From Phycisphaera sp. (lineage in GTDB: Bacteria; Planctomycetota; Phycisphaerae; Phycisphaerales; Phycisphaeraceae), in the NCBI GenBank assembly GCA_028285385.1, contig JANQPR010000008.1, positions 1 to 52,268 of the forward strand: a stretch of 52,268 bases of DNA. Direction: 5' to 3'. Each line of letters begins with the position of its first letter. The first letter of the stretch is position 1. Both the position numbers and the translations under genes were made by a program. This document shows, piece by piece, positions 34,874-44,408 of this stretch. The notes below the pieces were generated by a model. That model worked only from the letters and a program-made list of their open reading frames with translations. It did not search any database and was not told the DNA's origin.

Positions 34874-37327
34874 TCAACGGCCTTTCTTACGCTTTCTGGG
34901 CTTCGCCGACCCTTGCGACTTCTTCTTGCGAGTCGACTTGGCCTGGTGCTTGCGGCTGGTCCGGGTTTTGGCTTTGGGCCGGCCTTTGCCCGGGTTGTCG
35001 GAGCCGGTTTTTCCGCCTCGTTTGGGCTTGCCCTGGGTGAGTTGGCGGGGTTTCTTCTTGCCCGGATCGGCGGTCATCGGGTCCACCACGGCCAGGTCCA
35101 TCTGCCGGCGGGCCAGATCAACCGCAGCGATGCGCACCGTGAACCGGTCGCCGATGCTGATCGTCTTGCCGCTGCGTTGTGCGACCAGGGCCCCGGTGGT
35201 GCGGTTGAACTGCCAGCGATCAGCCGGGAGCTGCGGCAACTCGCGGATGGCGACGAACCCGTCGACGAGGAACTTGTCGATCTGGATGAACACGCCGTTG
35301 CCGGTAACGCCCGTGACGGTGCCGGCGAAGTCGTCGCCGAGGTGTTCTGCCAACAGCTCGAGCACGAGGTAGTTCCGCAACTCGCGTTCGGCGTCGGCGC
35401 TGTTGCGTTCGGTCGTCGAGCAGTGCCGGCCCATCTCGACGAGCTTGTCGAAGTCGGGCACGGCCGGGTCATCGACCAGGACGCGGCCGACGGCCTTGCG
35501 GTTCTTCGGGTGATCCTTGGCGGCGGCGAGGTACGCGTCGATGCCGCGGTGCACCACGAGGTCGGGGTACCGGCGGATCGGCGAGGTGAAGTGCGTGTAG
35601 TGATCCGACGCCAACGCGAAGTGGCCGATCAACGCCGGCGAGTACTCCGCCTTCGTCATCGTGCGCAGCACCGCGATGTGCACGGCGTGTTGCTGCGGCT
35701 TGCCCCGCACCGCGTCGAGCAGCGTCTGCAGCTCCTTGCGGCTCGGGCGCGACGGGATGTTGTACCCCGCCACCCGCGCGAACTGTCGGAGGTCCGACAC
35801 GTCGTGCGCGTCCGGCTCGGGGTGCGTCCGGCGGATCATCGGCACGTCCAGCCGGTCGAACAGCCGGGCCGCCGCCTCGTTCGCCTCGACCATGAACATC
35901 TCGATGACCGTGTGCGTGAAGGCGTCGTCCTCGGGCTCGGCGTCGACCACTCGGCCCGAGTCGTCGAACACCAGCTCGACCTCGGGCAGCCCGAGCACGA
36001 TCATGCCTTCCTTGAGCCGCCGCCGCCGGATCGTCTTCGCCAGCTCGTCCATCGCCTTGAGCTTCTGGATCAGCTCGCGCGGGTACTTCGGCGAGCCGCC
36101 CGAATCTTCCCGGCAGTGCTTCCGCGCCGTCTTGATGTCGTCATCGATCAACGCCTGCGCTTCGAGGTACGTCAGCCGCTTCTGCGATTTGATCACGCTG
36201 CGTGCAAAACGCGACGACAACGGCTTGCCCCGGTCGTCGTACCGGATGAAGCAGCTCTTGGCGAAGCGTGGCACGTCCGGCTGCAGCGAGCAAACGCCGT
36301 TGCTCAACACCTCCGGCAGCATCGGGATCACCTTGCGGGGCAGGTACGTCGAGTTCCCCCGGGCGTAGGCCTCCGTGTCGAGCGCCGAGCCGGGCGTGAC
36401 GAACGCCGCGACGTCCGCGATGTGCACGCCGAGCTCCCAGGACGAATCGTCGCCCTCGTCTTTGGGGTCGAGCTTCTCGATGCTGATCGCGTCGTCGAAG
36501 TCCTTCGCGTTGGGCGGGTCGATGGTGGCAATGAACAGGCCGGTCAGGTCTTCCCGGCCATCCGGGATACCGCCATCGCCCGACTCATTGAGTTGTTGCG
36601 CCGCGTCGCGGGCTTCGCGCAGCACGGCGTCGTCGAAATTCTCGGCCAGGCCGAACGCGTGCATGACCGCCTGCGTCTCGACGTCCGGCTCGCCCGCCTC
36701 GCCGAGCACCTCGACGATCACGCCCTCGGCCTCCCGGCCCTCGGACGCGTCGCCGTACCGGATGATCTCGACGACGACCTTGTCCCCGGGCCGGGCGTTC
36801 TTGCTGGCAATATCGCGGACCTGGATCGGTTCGGCCATCATGCGCCCGTCGACGGCGACGCGGTAGCCCCGGCCCTTCTTCTCCAGCACGCCGGCGTACT
36901 TGCGGTCGGCCCGCTTGAGCACTTCAAGCACGTGCGCGACCCACGGGGACTTGTCCCCGCCGCCGCGACGCTTCTCCCGCACCACCTTGATGCGGACCCG
37001 GTCGCCGGTGAGCGCGTCGGCGGTGCTGCCCGGGGGGACGAACAGGTCGCCGTGCTCGACGAGCTGGTCCGGGATGAAGAACCCGAAGCCGTCGCGGTGC
37101 TTGCGGAACAGGCCCTCCATGTACCCCGACGGCGGCGGCAACGCGATCGTCTCGCCCCGGCCGTGCACGACCTGGTTGTTGTCCAGGAGGTGGTCGAGCG
37201 CGGCGGCGAAGTCGTCGCGTTGGTCCGCGGGGATCGAAAGCTCGTCCGCCAACGCCGCGGCGTTCGCCGGCTCGTAGCGGCGGTCGGCGATGTGGCTCAG
37301 GATGCGCTGCGTGTAGCGGGAAGGCAT
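34874..37327 (-). CDS. rnr: Ribonuclease R
   Basis: 817 residues. An N-terminal winged-helix-like segment (1-60), two cold-shock-like domains (about 65-225), the RNB catalytic domain (about 265-590) with DFDDAISIEKL metal-binding Asp residues and SPIRRYPDLVVHR, an S1 domain (about 665-745) and a Lys/Arg-rich tail of about 70 residues. It degrades structured RNA from the 3' end. ATG 37327 is directly preceded by a five-unit heptamer array, so there is no Shine-Dalgarno. The upstream extension of the frame overlaps the divergent YlbF gene and is rejected. Confidence 0.95.
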   Translation of the reverse strand: MPSRYTQRILSHIADRRYEPANAAALADELSIPADQRDDFAAALDHLLDNNQVVHGRGETIALPPPSGYMEGLFRKHRDGFGFFIPDQLVEHGDLFVPPGSTADALTGDRVRIKVVREKRRGGGDKSPWVAHVLEVLKRADRKYAGVLEKKGRGYRVAVDGRMMAEPIQVRDIASKNARPGDKVVVEIIRYGDASEGREAEGVIVEVLGEAGEPDVETQAVMHAFGLAENFDDAVLREARDAAQQLNESGDGGIPDGREDLTGLFIATIDPPNAKDFDDAISIEKLDPKDEGDDSSWELGVHIADVAAFVTPGSALDTEAYARGNSTYLPRKVIPMLPEVLSNGVCSLQPDVPRFAKSCFIRYDDRGKPLSSRFARSVIKSQKRLTYLEAQALIDDDIKTARKHCREDSGGSPKYPRELIQKLKAMDELAKTIRRRRLKEGMIVLGLPEVELVFDDSGRVVDAEPEDDAFTHTVIEMFMVEANEAAARLFDRLDVPMIRRTHPEPDAHDVSDLRQFARVAGYNIPSRPSRKELQTLLDAVRGKPQQHAVHIAVLRTMTKAEYSPALIGHFALASDHYTHFTSPIRRYPDLVVHRGIDAYLAAAKDHPKNRKAVGRVLVDDPAVPDFDKLVEMGRHCSTTERNSADAERELRNYLVLELLAEHLGDDFAGTVTGVTGNGVFIQIDKFLVDGFVAIRELPQLPADRWQFNRTTGALVAQRSGKTISIGDRFTVRIAAVDLARRQMDLAVVDPMTADPGKKKPRQLTQGKPKRGGKTGSDNPGKGRPKAKTRTSRKHQAKSTRKKKSQGSAKPRKRKKGR

Positions 37328-37362
37328 ACGGGAGGGTCGCGGGGCGAGGGTTGAGCGTCGAG
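37328..37362 (-). repeat. Heptamer array abutting the rnr start codon
   Basis: Read on the minus strand, 35 bases form five 7-bp units such as CTCAACC and CGCGACC, ending exactly at the rnr ATG. Bases 37333-37355 pair with 37436-37458 (20 of 23 positions), making an inverted repeat with the array before the YlbF gene. Confidence 0.6.
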
Positions 37363-37435
37363 CCGGACCGCTTTGATCCCGCCACCGACCCGCACAGCGT
37401 ACGCGATGGTCTGGGTGAACACCGGTCCCGCCGGC

Positions 37436-37470
37436 CTCGACCCACGACCCGCGACCCTCTACCCTGCACT
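37436..37470 (+). repeat. Heptamer array before the YlbF-family gene
   Basis: Thirty-five bases form five 7-bp units such as CTCGACC and CGCGACC, ending 1 bp before the ATG. It is the inverted partner of 37328-37362. Confidence 0.6.
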
Positions 37471-37471
37471 C

Positions 37472-37906
37472 ATGCCTACCACCGATGACGTCACCGCCGC
37501 CGCCAAGAAGGTTGGCGAAGTCCTGGCCGACCACGCCGCCGTCACCGCGCTCAAGGACGCGACCAAAGCCTTCCGCGACGACCCGGCGACGCAGCGTGCG
37601 CTGCTCGACTTCAACCGCGCGCTCCAGGAGGTCGCGGCCAAGGAGCAACAGGGGCAGCCGATCGAAGTCTCGGACAAGCACAAACTCCGCGACGCACAAG
37701 ACGCCGTCGTGCTGAACCCGCTGCTCGGCCGGATGCAACAAGCCCAGATGGACTACTTCGACCTGCTGCGGAAGATCGACGCGTCGATCCAGGACGCCGC
37801 CGGGATCGACGCGTCAGCCACGGCGGGGCTGGGCGGCGCACCGGCCGGCGGGGCGGCTCCGGCCGCGGGGCCTCCGGGCGCAGCTGGCGGCATCTTCCCC
37901 GGTTGA
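37472..37906 (+). CDS. YlbF/YmcA-family protein
   Basis: 144 residues from ATG 37472. The helical Com_YlbF domain fills residues about 5-105 (AKKVGEVLADHAAVTALKDA, AFRDDPATQRALLDFNRALQEV, QAQMDYFDLLRKID). The last 35 residues are Ala/Gly/Pro-rich and disordered. In Bacillus, YlbF-type proteins form the Y-complex that steers RNase Y mRNA processing. Lying divergently next to RNase R, a role in RNA decay is plausible but inferred. It is preceded directly by a heptamer array. Confidence 0.82.
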   Translation: MPTTDDVTAAAKKVGEVLADHAAVTALKDATKAFRDDPATQRALLDFNRALQEVAAKEQQGQPIEVSDKHKLRDAQDAVVLNPLLGRMQQAQMDYFDLLRKIDASIQDAAGIDASATAGLGGAPAGGAAPAAGPPGAAGGIFPG

Positions 37907-37940
37907 CACGGCGCTCTCGCTACGGGTTGCGCTTCGCTGT

Positions 37941-39998
37941 TCAGAGAACGCAAAGCCTCCGGCGACGCGTGTCCAACGACACGAGCAGCCAACCGACCAG
38001 GGCGAGCACCTGTGGCTCCGGCACAGCGCTCGCCTCAACCGGCGCCGCGACGGCGCCCCAGTTCTGCAGCACGCGGTCGAGCTCTTCCTGATCGATCACG
38101 TCTTGCGGCAGGTCCTGCAGCCAGCCGTTGGGCGCGGTCGTGCCGTCCTGGCCCCAGTTCTGGAGCACGAGGTCGAGGTCGCCCTGTTCGACCTGGCCGT
38201 TGGCGTTGAAGTCGCCGACCAACTGCGACGCGAACACCTCGGCCAGCGTGTAGCCGTCCGGGCCGACGGTGACGAGGTACGTCGTGACCTCGCCGTCGAC
38301 TTCGACCTCGACGAGGTGCTCGCCTTGGAAGACGCGGACGGTCGCGTTGCCGCCGGCGTCGGTGGTCAGCGTCTCGTCGGTCCACCACTCGTCGTAGACC
38401 AGGTCCAGGTACGCCTGCCCGTTGGGTTTGATGGACCAGTCGAGGTTGAAGAGCGCCGCGTCGGGACGCCAGTGCGCGCCGGCCCAGAAGCCCCACATGA
38501 TGAACTCGTCGACCGCGTCGTGGGCAAACACCGCGGTCATAAAGTCGCGGAGGTACTCGGCTTGGAGCGGCTCGTCGGTGGTGGCGAAATCGAACTCGGT
38601 GATGGCGATGGGCAGGCCGGTCGCGTCGTGGAAGTCGTCGAGGACTTCCCAGACCTTTTCCATGCCGGTCAGGCTGCCGGGTGTGAAGTGGCCCTGCATG
38701 CCGATCGCGTCGATGGGTGCGCCGCGGCCCTGCAGCCCGAGGATCTGGTTGAGGTAGGTGTTGCGGGAGCTCTGGTTGCCCTCGCCGCCGGTGATGATGT
38801 TGTATTCGTTGAGGAACAGCCGGGCGTCGTTCACGGCGTCGGCGGCGGCGAACCACTCGTCCATGACGGCCTCACCGAAGAGGTTCAACAGGTCGTCGTT
38901 CACGCGCGGCTCGTTGACGACGTCCCAGTCGATCAGCTTGCCCTGGGTCTTGGTCGCGATGTCGGTGACGTGGTCGAGCACCGCCTGCCGCAGCGCGGCG
39001 GGGTCGTTCTGAAGGTTCACGATGCTTTGCGGCAGGTTGTTGAAGCCGGGCCAGACGATCGTGTGGCCGCGGACATCCAGGCCGTTCTGGCTCGCCCAGT
39101 CCAGCGCGTCCAAAGCGATGGACTCGCTGAAGTTCGGCCCGAACTCGCCCTCGAGCGCCGGCCACTTGAGGGTGTTCTCCAACGTGACGGTGTTGAACAG
39201 CTCGAGCACCTTGTCGCGGTAGACCTGGTCGCCGGCGTTCGGGTTGCCCGCGAGCTTGTTGCCGACGACGGCCGACCCGAACTTGAACGCGTGCTCCTGC
39301 TGGATCACGCGCACGGTCGCGCCGGCGATCCCGACGCCCCCGGGCCGGGTCAGGCTGAGGTCGAGGTCGGCCTTGCGGACCTGGTCGATCCGCGACTGCG
39401 CCTCGGCTCGCCAGGGCGCGTCGGCGGCCTGCCCGCCGTAGGCCGGCGGCGCATCGGGCGTGAACCGCAGCTCGTCGAACGACACGTCGAACGGCTGGCC
39501 GCTGCCGAACTGCCCGATGAAGCCGTAAGACGTGACGTTGCCGAAGTCGAAGTTCGCGAAGTCGCCGACGCCCTCGGTCGGCTGCCCGAACGGGTTGGCG
39601 GCGGTGTGCGTCCGCGGCGTGCCCGCGCCGCTCAACGGGGTCGGCACGTTGTACTTCACGCTGCGGTTGGCGTTGTCGTAGAGCTCGATGGTGAACTGAT
39701 CGGTGCCGTGCCCCGGCTCGACGGTGAAGTCGACTTCGAGGTACTGGCTGACGAACCCCGTAAGGTCGACCGGGTTCGGGTAGACAACCGCGCCGCCGCC
39801 CCAGCCGTTGGTCGTGTCACGGAGGTTGACGCTGGCGGGCGAAGTGGTTTCGACGAAGTCGTCGAAGGTGTAGCTGAAGCCCGTGCCGTTGAAATCGTCG
39901 ATCACGAACGCGCGGGAAAGCGGGCTCCACGCCACCAATACCACGGCGACAACGGCGCCGATGAAAGCACAAGAGCAAACACCGTGACGACTACCCAT
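37941..39998 (-). CDS. Secreted GH10 endo-beta-1,4-xylanase with dockerin-like repeat and PEP-CTERM
   Basis: 685 residues from ATG 39998, which has GGAGG 4 nt upstream. After a signal peptide (ending near SRA) comes an FDDF-type carbohydrate-binding-like sandwich (about 30-180). The GH10 barrel (about 195-520) has DWDVVNEP (acid/base Glu) and IAITEFDF (nucleophile Glu). Two dockerin-like units follow ([22 protein letters not shown] and ELDRVLQNWG), then the PEP-CTERM tail VPEPQVLALVGWLLV plus Arg-rich end. It should cut xylan outside the cell and be processed by an exosortase. It is last in the LacI cluster, 36 bp after the second GH10 gene. Confidence 0.92.
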   Translation of the reverse strand: MGSRHGVCSCAFIGAVVAVVLVAWSPLSRAFVIDDFNGTGFSYTFDDFVETTSPASVNLRDTTNGWGGGAVVYPNPVDLTGFVSQYLEVDFTVEPGHGTDQFTIELYDNANRSVKYNVPTPLSGAGTPRTHTAANPFGQPTEGVGDFANFDFGNVTSYGFIGQFGSGQPFDVSFDELRFTPDAPPAYGGQAADAPWRAEAQSRIDQVRKADLDLSLTRPGGVGIAGATVRVIQQEHAFKFGSAVVGNKLAGNPNAGDQVYRDKVLELFNTVTLENTLKWPALEGEFGPNFSESIALDALDWASQNGLDVRGHTIVWPGFNNLPQSIVNLQNDPAALRQAVLDHVTDIATKTQGKLIDWDVVNEPRVNDDLLNLFGEAVMDEWFAAADAVNDARLFLNEYNIITGGEGNQSSRNTYLNQILGLQGRGAPIDAIGMQGHFTPGSLTGMEKVWEVLDDFHDATGLPIAITEFDFATTDEPLQAEYLRDFMTAVFAHDAVDEFIMWGFWAGAHWRPDAALFNLDWSIKPNGQAYLDLVYDEWWTDETLTTDAGGNATVRVFQGEHLVEVEVDGEVTTYLVTVGPDGYTLAEVFASQLVGDFNANGQVEQGDLDLVLQNWGQDGTTAPNGWLQDLPQDVIDQEELDRVLQNWGAVAAPVEASAVPEPQVLALVGWLLVSLDTRRRRLCVL

Positions 39999-40034
39999 GG
40001 TTCCTCCATCAGAAACTAGTGACAACGAACGGTT

Positions 40035-41858
40035 CTAATCGAGGATGAGCTCGACGGCCGCGCCGTCACGGCTGAGGCTGACCTGCCCGGACGAGGTTCG
40101 GCCCGCCAGTGACGCGGTCACGTCGTAGTCGCCGCAGAAGCCGCGCAGCGTGACGCTGCCGTCGGCGTCGCTGGTCCGTGTCGCGCGCGTCCACCACTGG
40201 TTCTTGATCAGGTCCAGCCAGGCTTCCCCGTGCGGGCGGAGCCGCCAGTCCGCGGTGTAGAACGCGGCCTCGGGCTTCCAGTGCCGGTTCGCCCAGAAGC
40301 CCCAGACCAGCACGCCCTCCACCGCTTCATGGCTGAACATCACGGTCACGAAGTCACGGAGGTAGTCGGCCCGCATCTGCTCGTCGTCCATCACGATGTC
40401 GAGCTCGGTGACCTTGATCTTCTTCCCGAAAGCCGCGAAGCGGTCGACGATCTCGATCAAGCGATCGGGCGGGGTCAGCGTCGTGCCGAAGTGCCCCTGA
40501 ACCCCGATGCCGTCGATGGGGGCGCCGCGTTCGATCAGGTATTGGATCGTCCGGAAGTAGTGGTCCTGGTGGTTCGAGTCCCGTCCGCCGCCAGTCACGA
40601 TGCCCCAGTCGTTGATGTACAACTGCGTGGACGGGTCGGCCTGTCGGGCGAGCTGGAACCACTCGACCATCACCTCGTCGCCGAAGATGTCCATCAGGTC
40701 GTGGTTGTTGAACGGCTCGTTGAGCACGTCCCAGTCGGCGATGCGGCCGCGGTAGGCCGTCACCGTGTCCGTGACGCGGTCGCGGACCCGCTGCCGCAGG
40801 GCCTGGGGATGGGCTTCGAGGTCACGCACGTCGGCGGGCATGTTCGACCAGCCCGGCCAGACCAGGACGTGCCCGCGTGTGGTGATACCGCGGCGTTCGA
40901 GCCAGTCGAGCGCAGCGTCGATGTGTTCCGGGTCGCCCACGCCTTCCCATTTGGGCCACTTGAGGTCGTTCTCGAAGACGACTTCGTTGCAGTATTCCTC
41001 CACAAAGCGGGCGTATCGCGGGTACTGCTCCGGGTGTGCGAGCAGCTCGGCGACCACGGCCGTGCCGAAGCGGAACGCGTGCCGGGTCATCTCGATCTTC
41101 ACCTCCGCGTTCGGCAGCGGTTTGCCGTCGGCGTCTACCACGCGCACGGTCAGATCGCCCTTGCGCAGCCGGTCGATCCGCGTTGCGGCGGCCTCGCGCC
41201 ACGGCGCGTCCGGCTCGTGCCCGGCGTACGTGATCCGGGTCGCCGGCAGCGTGGCTAGGTCCCGGTCGGGCCCGTAGTTCAGGATCTGCACTCCGGCGAG
41301 TTGCATCACCTGCGCGTCGTAGCCGAGTTGGAAGCTCAGCTTCGCGTCGTCGGGGGCGTAGTCCCGTTCCGCGCGGAACGGCAGGTCGAACTGCTGCCAC
41401 TGGCCCCGGTAGCTGACCTGCCGGTGCAACGACTGCGGCCATGGGTCGCGCGAGAGCTCAAGCTTGACGTCCGCGAAGCCCTCGCCGGTCATCGAATCCA
41501 GGCAGCGGGCCCAGAACCGCACGTGTATCACGTCTCCCTTGCGGATCGGCCGGCCGTTGTACGCGTTGAGCTGGATCGACCACGTCGCCCGGGGCCGTTG
41601 CGTGACCGTGACTTGGACGGCCTCGTCAAACGGCACCCCCTCCGCCTTCACCCGTTCCATCGAGACGAGCGGCTCGGCCTCGTCTTCGGTCGTCGCCAAC
41701 TCGACGACGGCGAGCCAATCACCCGACAGCACACCCGCGCCGCCGGCCGGCAACTCACCCGCGTCCGCAGCCGCTCCCCGTACCCACAACCCGAGGACGA
41801 GCACAACGCACATCAGAACAACGGCGGTGTTCAACGACAGATCGCTTGCCAGCGACAT
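40035..41858 (-). CDS. Secreted GH10 endo-beta-1,4-xylanase
   Basis: 607 residues from ATG 41858 with AAGGAG 7 nt upstream. The signal peptide ends near GAAADA. Residues about 40-200 form a carbohydrate-binding-like sandwich (RKGDVIHVRFWARCL). The GH10 domain (about 220-545) has IADWDVLNEP and IKVTELDIVMDD with the two catalytic Glu residues. A short C-terminal sandwich (residues 545-607) replaces the dockerin-like and PEP-CTERM modules of its neighbour, so this enzyme is probably soluble. Its paralogue lies just downstream and shares GHEPDAPWREAA/ADAPWRAEAQ linkers, indicating gene duplication. Confidence 0.92.
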   Translation of the reverse strand: MSLASDLSLNTAVVLMCVVLVLGLWVRGAAADAGELPAGGAGVLSGDWLAVVELATTEDEAEPLVSMERVKAEGVPFDEAVQVTVTQRPRATWSIQLNAYNGRPIRKGDVIHVRFWARCLDSMTGEGFADVKLELSRDPWPQSLHRQVSYRGQWQQFDLPFRAERDYAPDDAKLSFQLGYDAQVMQLAGVQILNYGPDRDLATLPATRITYAGHEPDAPWREAAATRIDRLRKGDLTVRVVDADGKPLPNAEVKIEMTRHAFRFGTAVVAELLAHPEQYPRYARFVEEYCNEVVFENDLKWPKWEGVGDPEHIDAALDWLERRGITTRGHVLVWPGWSNMPADVRDLEAHPQALRQRVRDRVTDTVTAYRGRIADWDVLNEPFNNHDLMDIFGDEVMVEWFQLARQADPSTQLYINDWGIVTGGGRDSNHQDHYFRTIQYLIERGAPIDGIGVQGHFGTTLTPPDRLIEIVDRFAAFGKKIKVTELDIVMDDEQMRADYLRDFVTVMFSHEAVEGVLVWGFWANRHWKPEAAFYTADWRLRPHGEAWLDLIKNQWWTRATRTSDADGSVTLRGFCGDYDVTASLAGRTSSGQVSLSRDGAAVELILD

Positions 41859-41923
41859 CAACAGGCTCCTTTTCAAGGCTTGGGCTTCTTCCCGTTCGGG
41901 TGACCGGCGCGAGACCTTCGGGT

Positions 41924-42829
41924 TCAGTAGTCGACGTAGACCGTGTCGCCGAACAGCTCGTGCTCGGTCTCGCTGCTGTAGCTCAGCGAGCTGGAGTGGC
42001 CGTCGAGGAACAAAGCGTTGGCACGCGTGCCGGGGTGGCGGAAGCGTGGCTGGCCGAAGTTGGCGGCGGTGTCTTCGTTGGTGCCGGCCGCGACCGGCGC
42101 GTCGTAGTCCCAGCTGTCGTCGATGCCGGCGACGAGCCACGGCGGGCTGCTCCCCCCGTTGACGAGCTGTTGGTCCGCGAACCGGAACTTGTCCAGCACC
42201 GCGGCGCCGTTGTTCCCGTCGTCGGGGTTCTGCGCCGTGTCGATCACCCCGAAGAGCGAGCTTGTATTGCGGATGTCGTCGATCCGGTCCGGCGAAAGGT
42301 ACTGCTGCTTCGAGCTGCGGTTGAAGGCGTACCAGTCGATCTGCGCGGTCGCGAAGGAGGAGCCGCTCAGTTGCGACAGGCCGTCAGTGGCTTCGCCGGT
42401 GGGCATGACGCGCGGGTGCGTCGCGTACTGGCGGATGTGGTTGTCGCCTTCCTGGTCGAGCGCTTCCGGGCAGGCGTACAGCGCGAGCAGCCCCTGCTCT
42501 TCCGACCCGATGCCGGACTGACCCAGGTCGTCCCAGTGATCGTAGCTGGCCCCCATGACGTTCATGAGGTAGAGGCTCCAGTCGGTGGTGTCGTTCGTGC
42601 CCTCGAGGCCGAACGAGCCCCAGGGCAGGCTTTCGTTGTTTTCGATCGTGTACGCGTACATCGCGATGCCCTGCTGCTTCAGGTTGGAGTTGCAGGCCAT
42701 CGCCCGGCTGGTGCGTCGCGCAGCGCCGAGCGCGGGCAGCAGGATGCCGATCAGCAGCGCGATGATGGAGATCACCACAAGCAGTTCGATGAGCGTGAAC
42801 GCGGAGGCGGTTCGAGTGGGGCGGGTCAT
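41924..42829 (-). CDS. Prepilin-type protein with H-X9-DG domain
   Basis: 301 residues from ATG 42829. Leader TRPTRTASA then [24 protein letters not shown] with Glu5. The body has [14 protein letters not shown] and [12 protein letters not shown], ending with [17 protein letters not shown] (H-X9-DG). It belongs to the large planctomycete pseudopilin group. Position inside the xylanase cluster, between the PEP-CTERM gene and the GH10 genes, suggests it serves secretion or substrate binding for this cluster. Confidence 0.88.
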   Translation of the reverse strand: MTRPTRTASAFTLIELLVVISIIALLIGILLPALGAARRTSRAMACNSNLKQQGIAMYAYTIENNESLPWGSFGLEGTNDTTDWSLYLMNVMGASYDHWDDLGQSGIGSEEQGLLALYACPEALDQEGDNHIRQYATHPRVMPTGEATDGLSQLSGSSFATAQIDWYAFNRSSKQQYLSPDRIDDIRNTSSLFGVIDTAQNPDDGNNGAAVLDKFRFADQQLVNGGSSPPWLVAGIDDSWDYDAPVAAGTNEDTAANFGQPRFRHPGTRANALFLDGHSSSLSYSSETEHELFGDTVYVDY

Positions 42830-42930
42830 GGGGCACCATCCTGAACGGGCGAAGGCGAAGGGCAACGCGGACCGGAGGGGAAACCGCGGGTCGGCGGTGA
42901 GCCGACCACGCGGTGATGGAGGGACGGGGA

Positions 42931-44358
42931 TCAAGCGTGACGGCGCCGCAGGGCGCCGAGGCCACCGGCGCCCAGGACGACCAGCGTGGCCGGCTCGGGC
43001 ACGGCGCTGCCAGCGAAGTCGGGGGCGGCGGTGCTGCCCCAGTTCTGGAGCACGCCGTCGAGCTCGTTCTGATCGACGGTGCCGTCGAAGGGGCCGCCAC
43101 CCACGAGCGCGGCTTCGTCACCGGTGAAGGTGCCGGTGCCCCAGTTCTGCAGCACGATGTCGAGGTCGCCCTGCTCGACCTGGCCGCTGCCGTCGTAGTC
43201 GCCGGTGATGACGGCGAGGATCGATTCGACGATCGTGGCGCGGATGATCTCGATGGCGAGAGTGGAGTCCTCCTCCAGCGCCTGGATCTGCATGCCGGCG
43301 AGGTCGAAGTTCTGGATGCCGTCCCCGCCGTTGGTGAAGCCGAACGTGTTGCGGACGCCGGTTTCGCTGCCGGACCCGAGTTGGAGCTCGACGGTAGCGA
43401 AGTCGTTCTCGTTGAAGTCGGCGGTGTCGAAGGTGAAGAAGTACTCGTCGGAGCCCAGGCCCGGCCCCGAGTCGTCGCCGTCGAGGTCGTTGAGGATGAT
43501 GTCGAACCCGGTCGCGGTGTTGCCCGGGAGGAGCTTGGCCTCGACGACGAGCTTGGCTTCCTCGGCGTCGAAGTCGAGGCTGCTGCCGCTGAACCCGATG
43601 CCGCCGCCGGCGGGCTCGGGCTCGCCGGCCTGCGTCGAGTTGATCACGAAGTTGCCGTTGGTGGTGTCTACGGCTCCGGGGTCCTGGAACGTGCCGAAGT
43701 CGAAGTTCCCCGGCTGGGCAGACTGCGTAGCCGGCGTGAAGTTGAAGATCGTCGGGTCGTTGGGGTCGACGATCTTCAGGCTCTCGACCTGCAGCTTGAG
43801 CCGGTCCGGCACGTCGAAGACGGACTGGATCTGGATCTGCGTCAGGCCCGCGCCGACGGCGTCATCGTAGTTCTGGACGCCGTCGCCGGGGAAGAAGTTG
43901 AACGCGCCCTGGGTGAACAACGGGCCGAGGTTGAGCGGCTGGGTGATCGTGGTCTGGACGCCGGGCGTCAGGCCGGTGAGGTCGAACTCGAAGACGTGCT
44001 CGTCGGCGGTGCCGGACCCGTCGTCGTCGCGGAGGGTGACGCGGAACGCCGACGCGGCGTTGAGCGGGTCGGGGGTGAGCGTGATCTCGAACTGCGCGTC
44101 GTTCACGTCGAAGAACGCCGCGACGTCCGAGCCCATCCCGCCGAACAGGCCGTTGGCCGAGTCGAGGTCGGTCATGACGTCGATGTCGAGGAAGCCGCCG
44201 CTGGTGTCGACCGCGCCGCCGCCGAAGTCGTCGAACGTAAAGCCGTTCGCGTTGAACTGGGCGGCGTCGAAGACGACCAGGTCGACGGCCCAGCCCGGGC
44301 ACGCCAGAGCACCGAGTACACAACCGGTCACGAGCGTTGGTCTTGAGAGTCGTTGCAT
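42931..44358 (-). CDS. PEP-CTERM protein with two sandwich repeats and dockerin-like units
   Basis: 475 residues with AGGAGG 5 nt before ATG 44358. Signal peptide ends near GWA. Two internal repeats of about 190 residues each start with an FDF/FDDF-type strand ([16 protein letters not shown] and [17 protein letters not shown]) and end in a [16 protein letters not shown] strand. Then follow dockerin-like units ([32 protein letters not shown]) and PEP-CTERM ([21 protein letters not shown]). It has no visible catalytic motif; a glycan-binding or scaffold role on the surface is inferred. It is the first gene after lacI (50 bp). Confidence 0.88.
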   Translation of the reverse strand: MQRLSRPTLVTGCVLGALACPGWAVDLVVFDAAQFNANGFTFDDFGGGAVDTSGGFLDIDVMTDLDSANGLFGGMGSDVAAFFDVNDAQFEITLTPDPLNAASAFRVTLRDDDGSGTADEHVFEFDLTGLTPGVQTTITQPLNLGPLFTQGAFNFFPGDGVQNYDDAVGAGLTQIQIQSVFDVPDRLKLQVESLKIVDPNDPTIFNFTPATQSAQPGNFDFGTFQDPGAVDTTNGNFVINSTQAGEPEPAGGGIGFSGSSLDFDAEEAKLVVEAKLLPGNTATGFDIILNDLDGDDSGPGLGSDEYFFTFDTADFNENDFATVELQLGSGSETGVRNTFGFTNGGDGIQNFDLAGMQIQALEEDSTLAIEIIRATIVESILAVITGDYDGSGQVEQGDLDIVLQNWGTGTFTGDEAALVGGGPFDGTVDQNELDGVLQNWGSTAAPDFAGSAVPEPATLVVLGAGGLGALRRRHA

Positions 44359-44408
44359 GGGGATCCTCCTGGGTAGACGCGGAAATGCAAGGAGACGGAC
44401 GGGTTGAA

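Noticed and set aside
34841..37354. 837-codon plus-strand open frame
   Set aside because: It is antisense to RNase R and shows only the repetitive Val/Arg/Asp composition of reverse-strand shadows.
37460..37465. TACCCT 6 nt before the YlbF gene as a leaderless -10
   Set aside because: The hexamer is part of the heptamer array, so the spacing can be explained by the repeat itself; it was left out of the leaderless list.
38103..44346. Long plus-strand frames (638, 342 and 477 codons) across the xylanase cluster
   Set aside because: All are antisense to GH10 and PEP-CTERM genes with strong family motifs and Shine-Dalgarno sequences.
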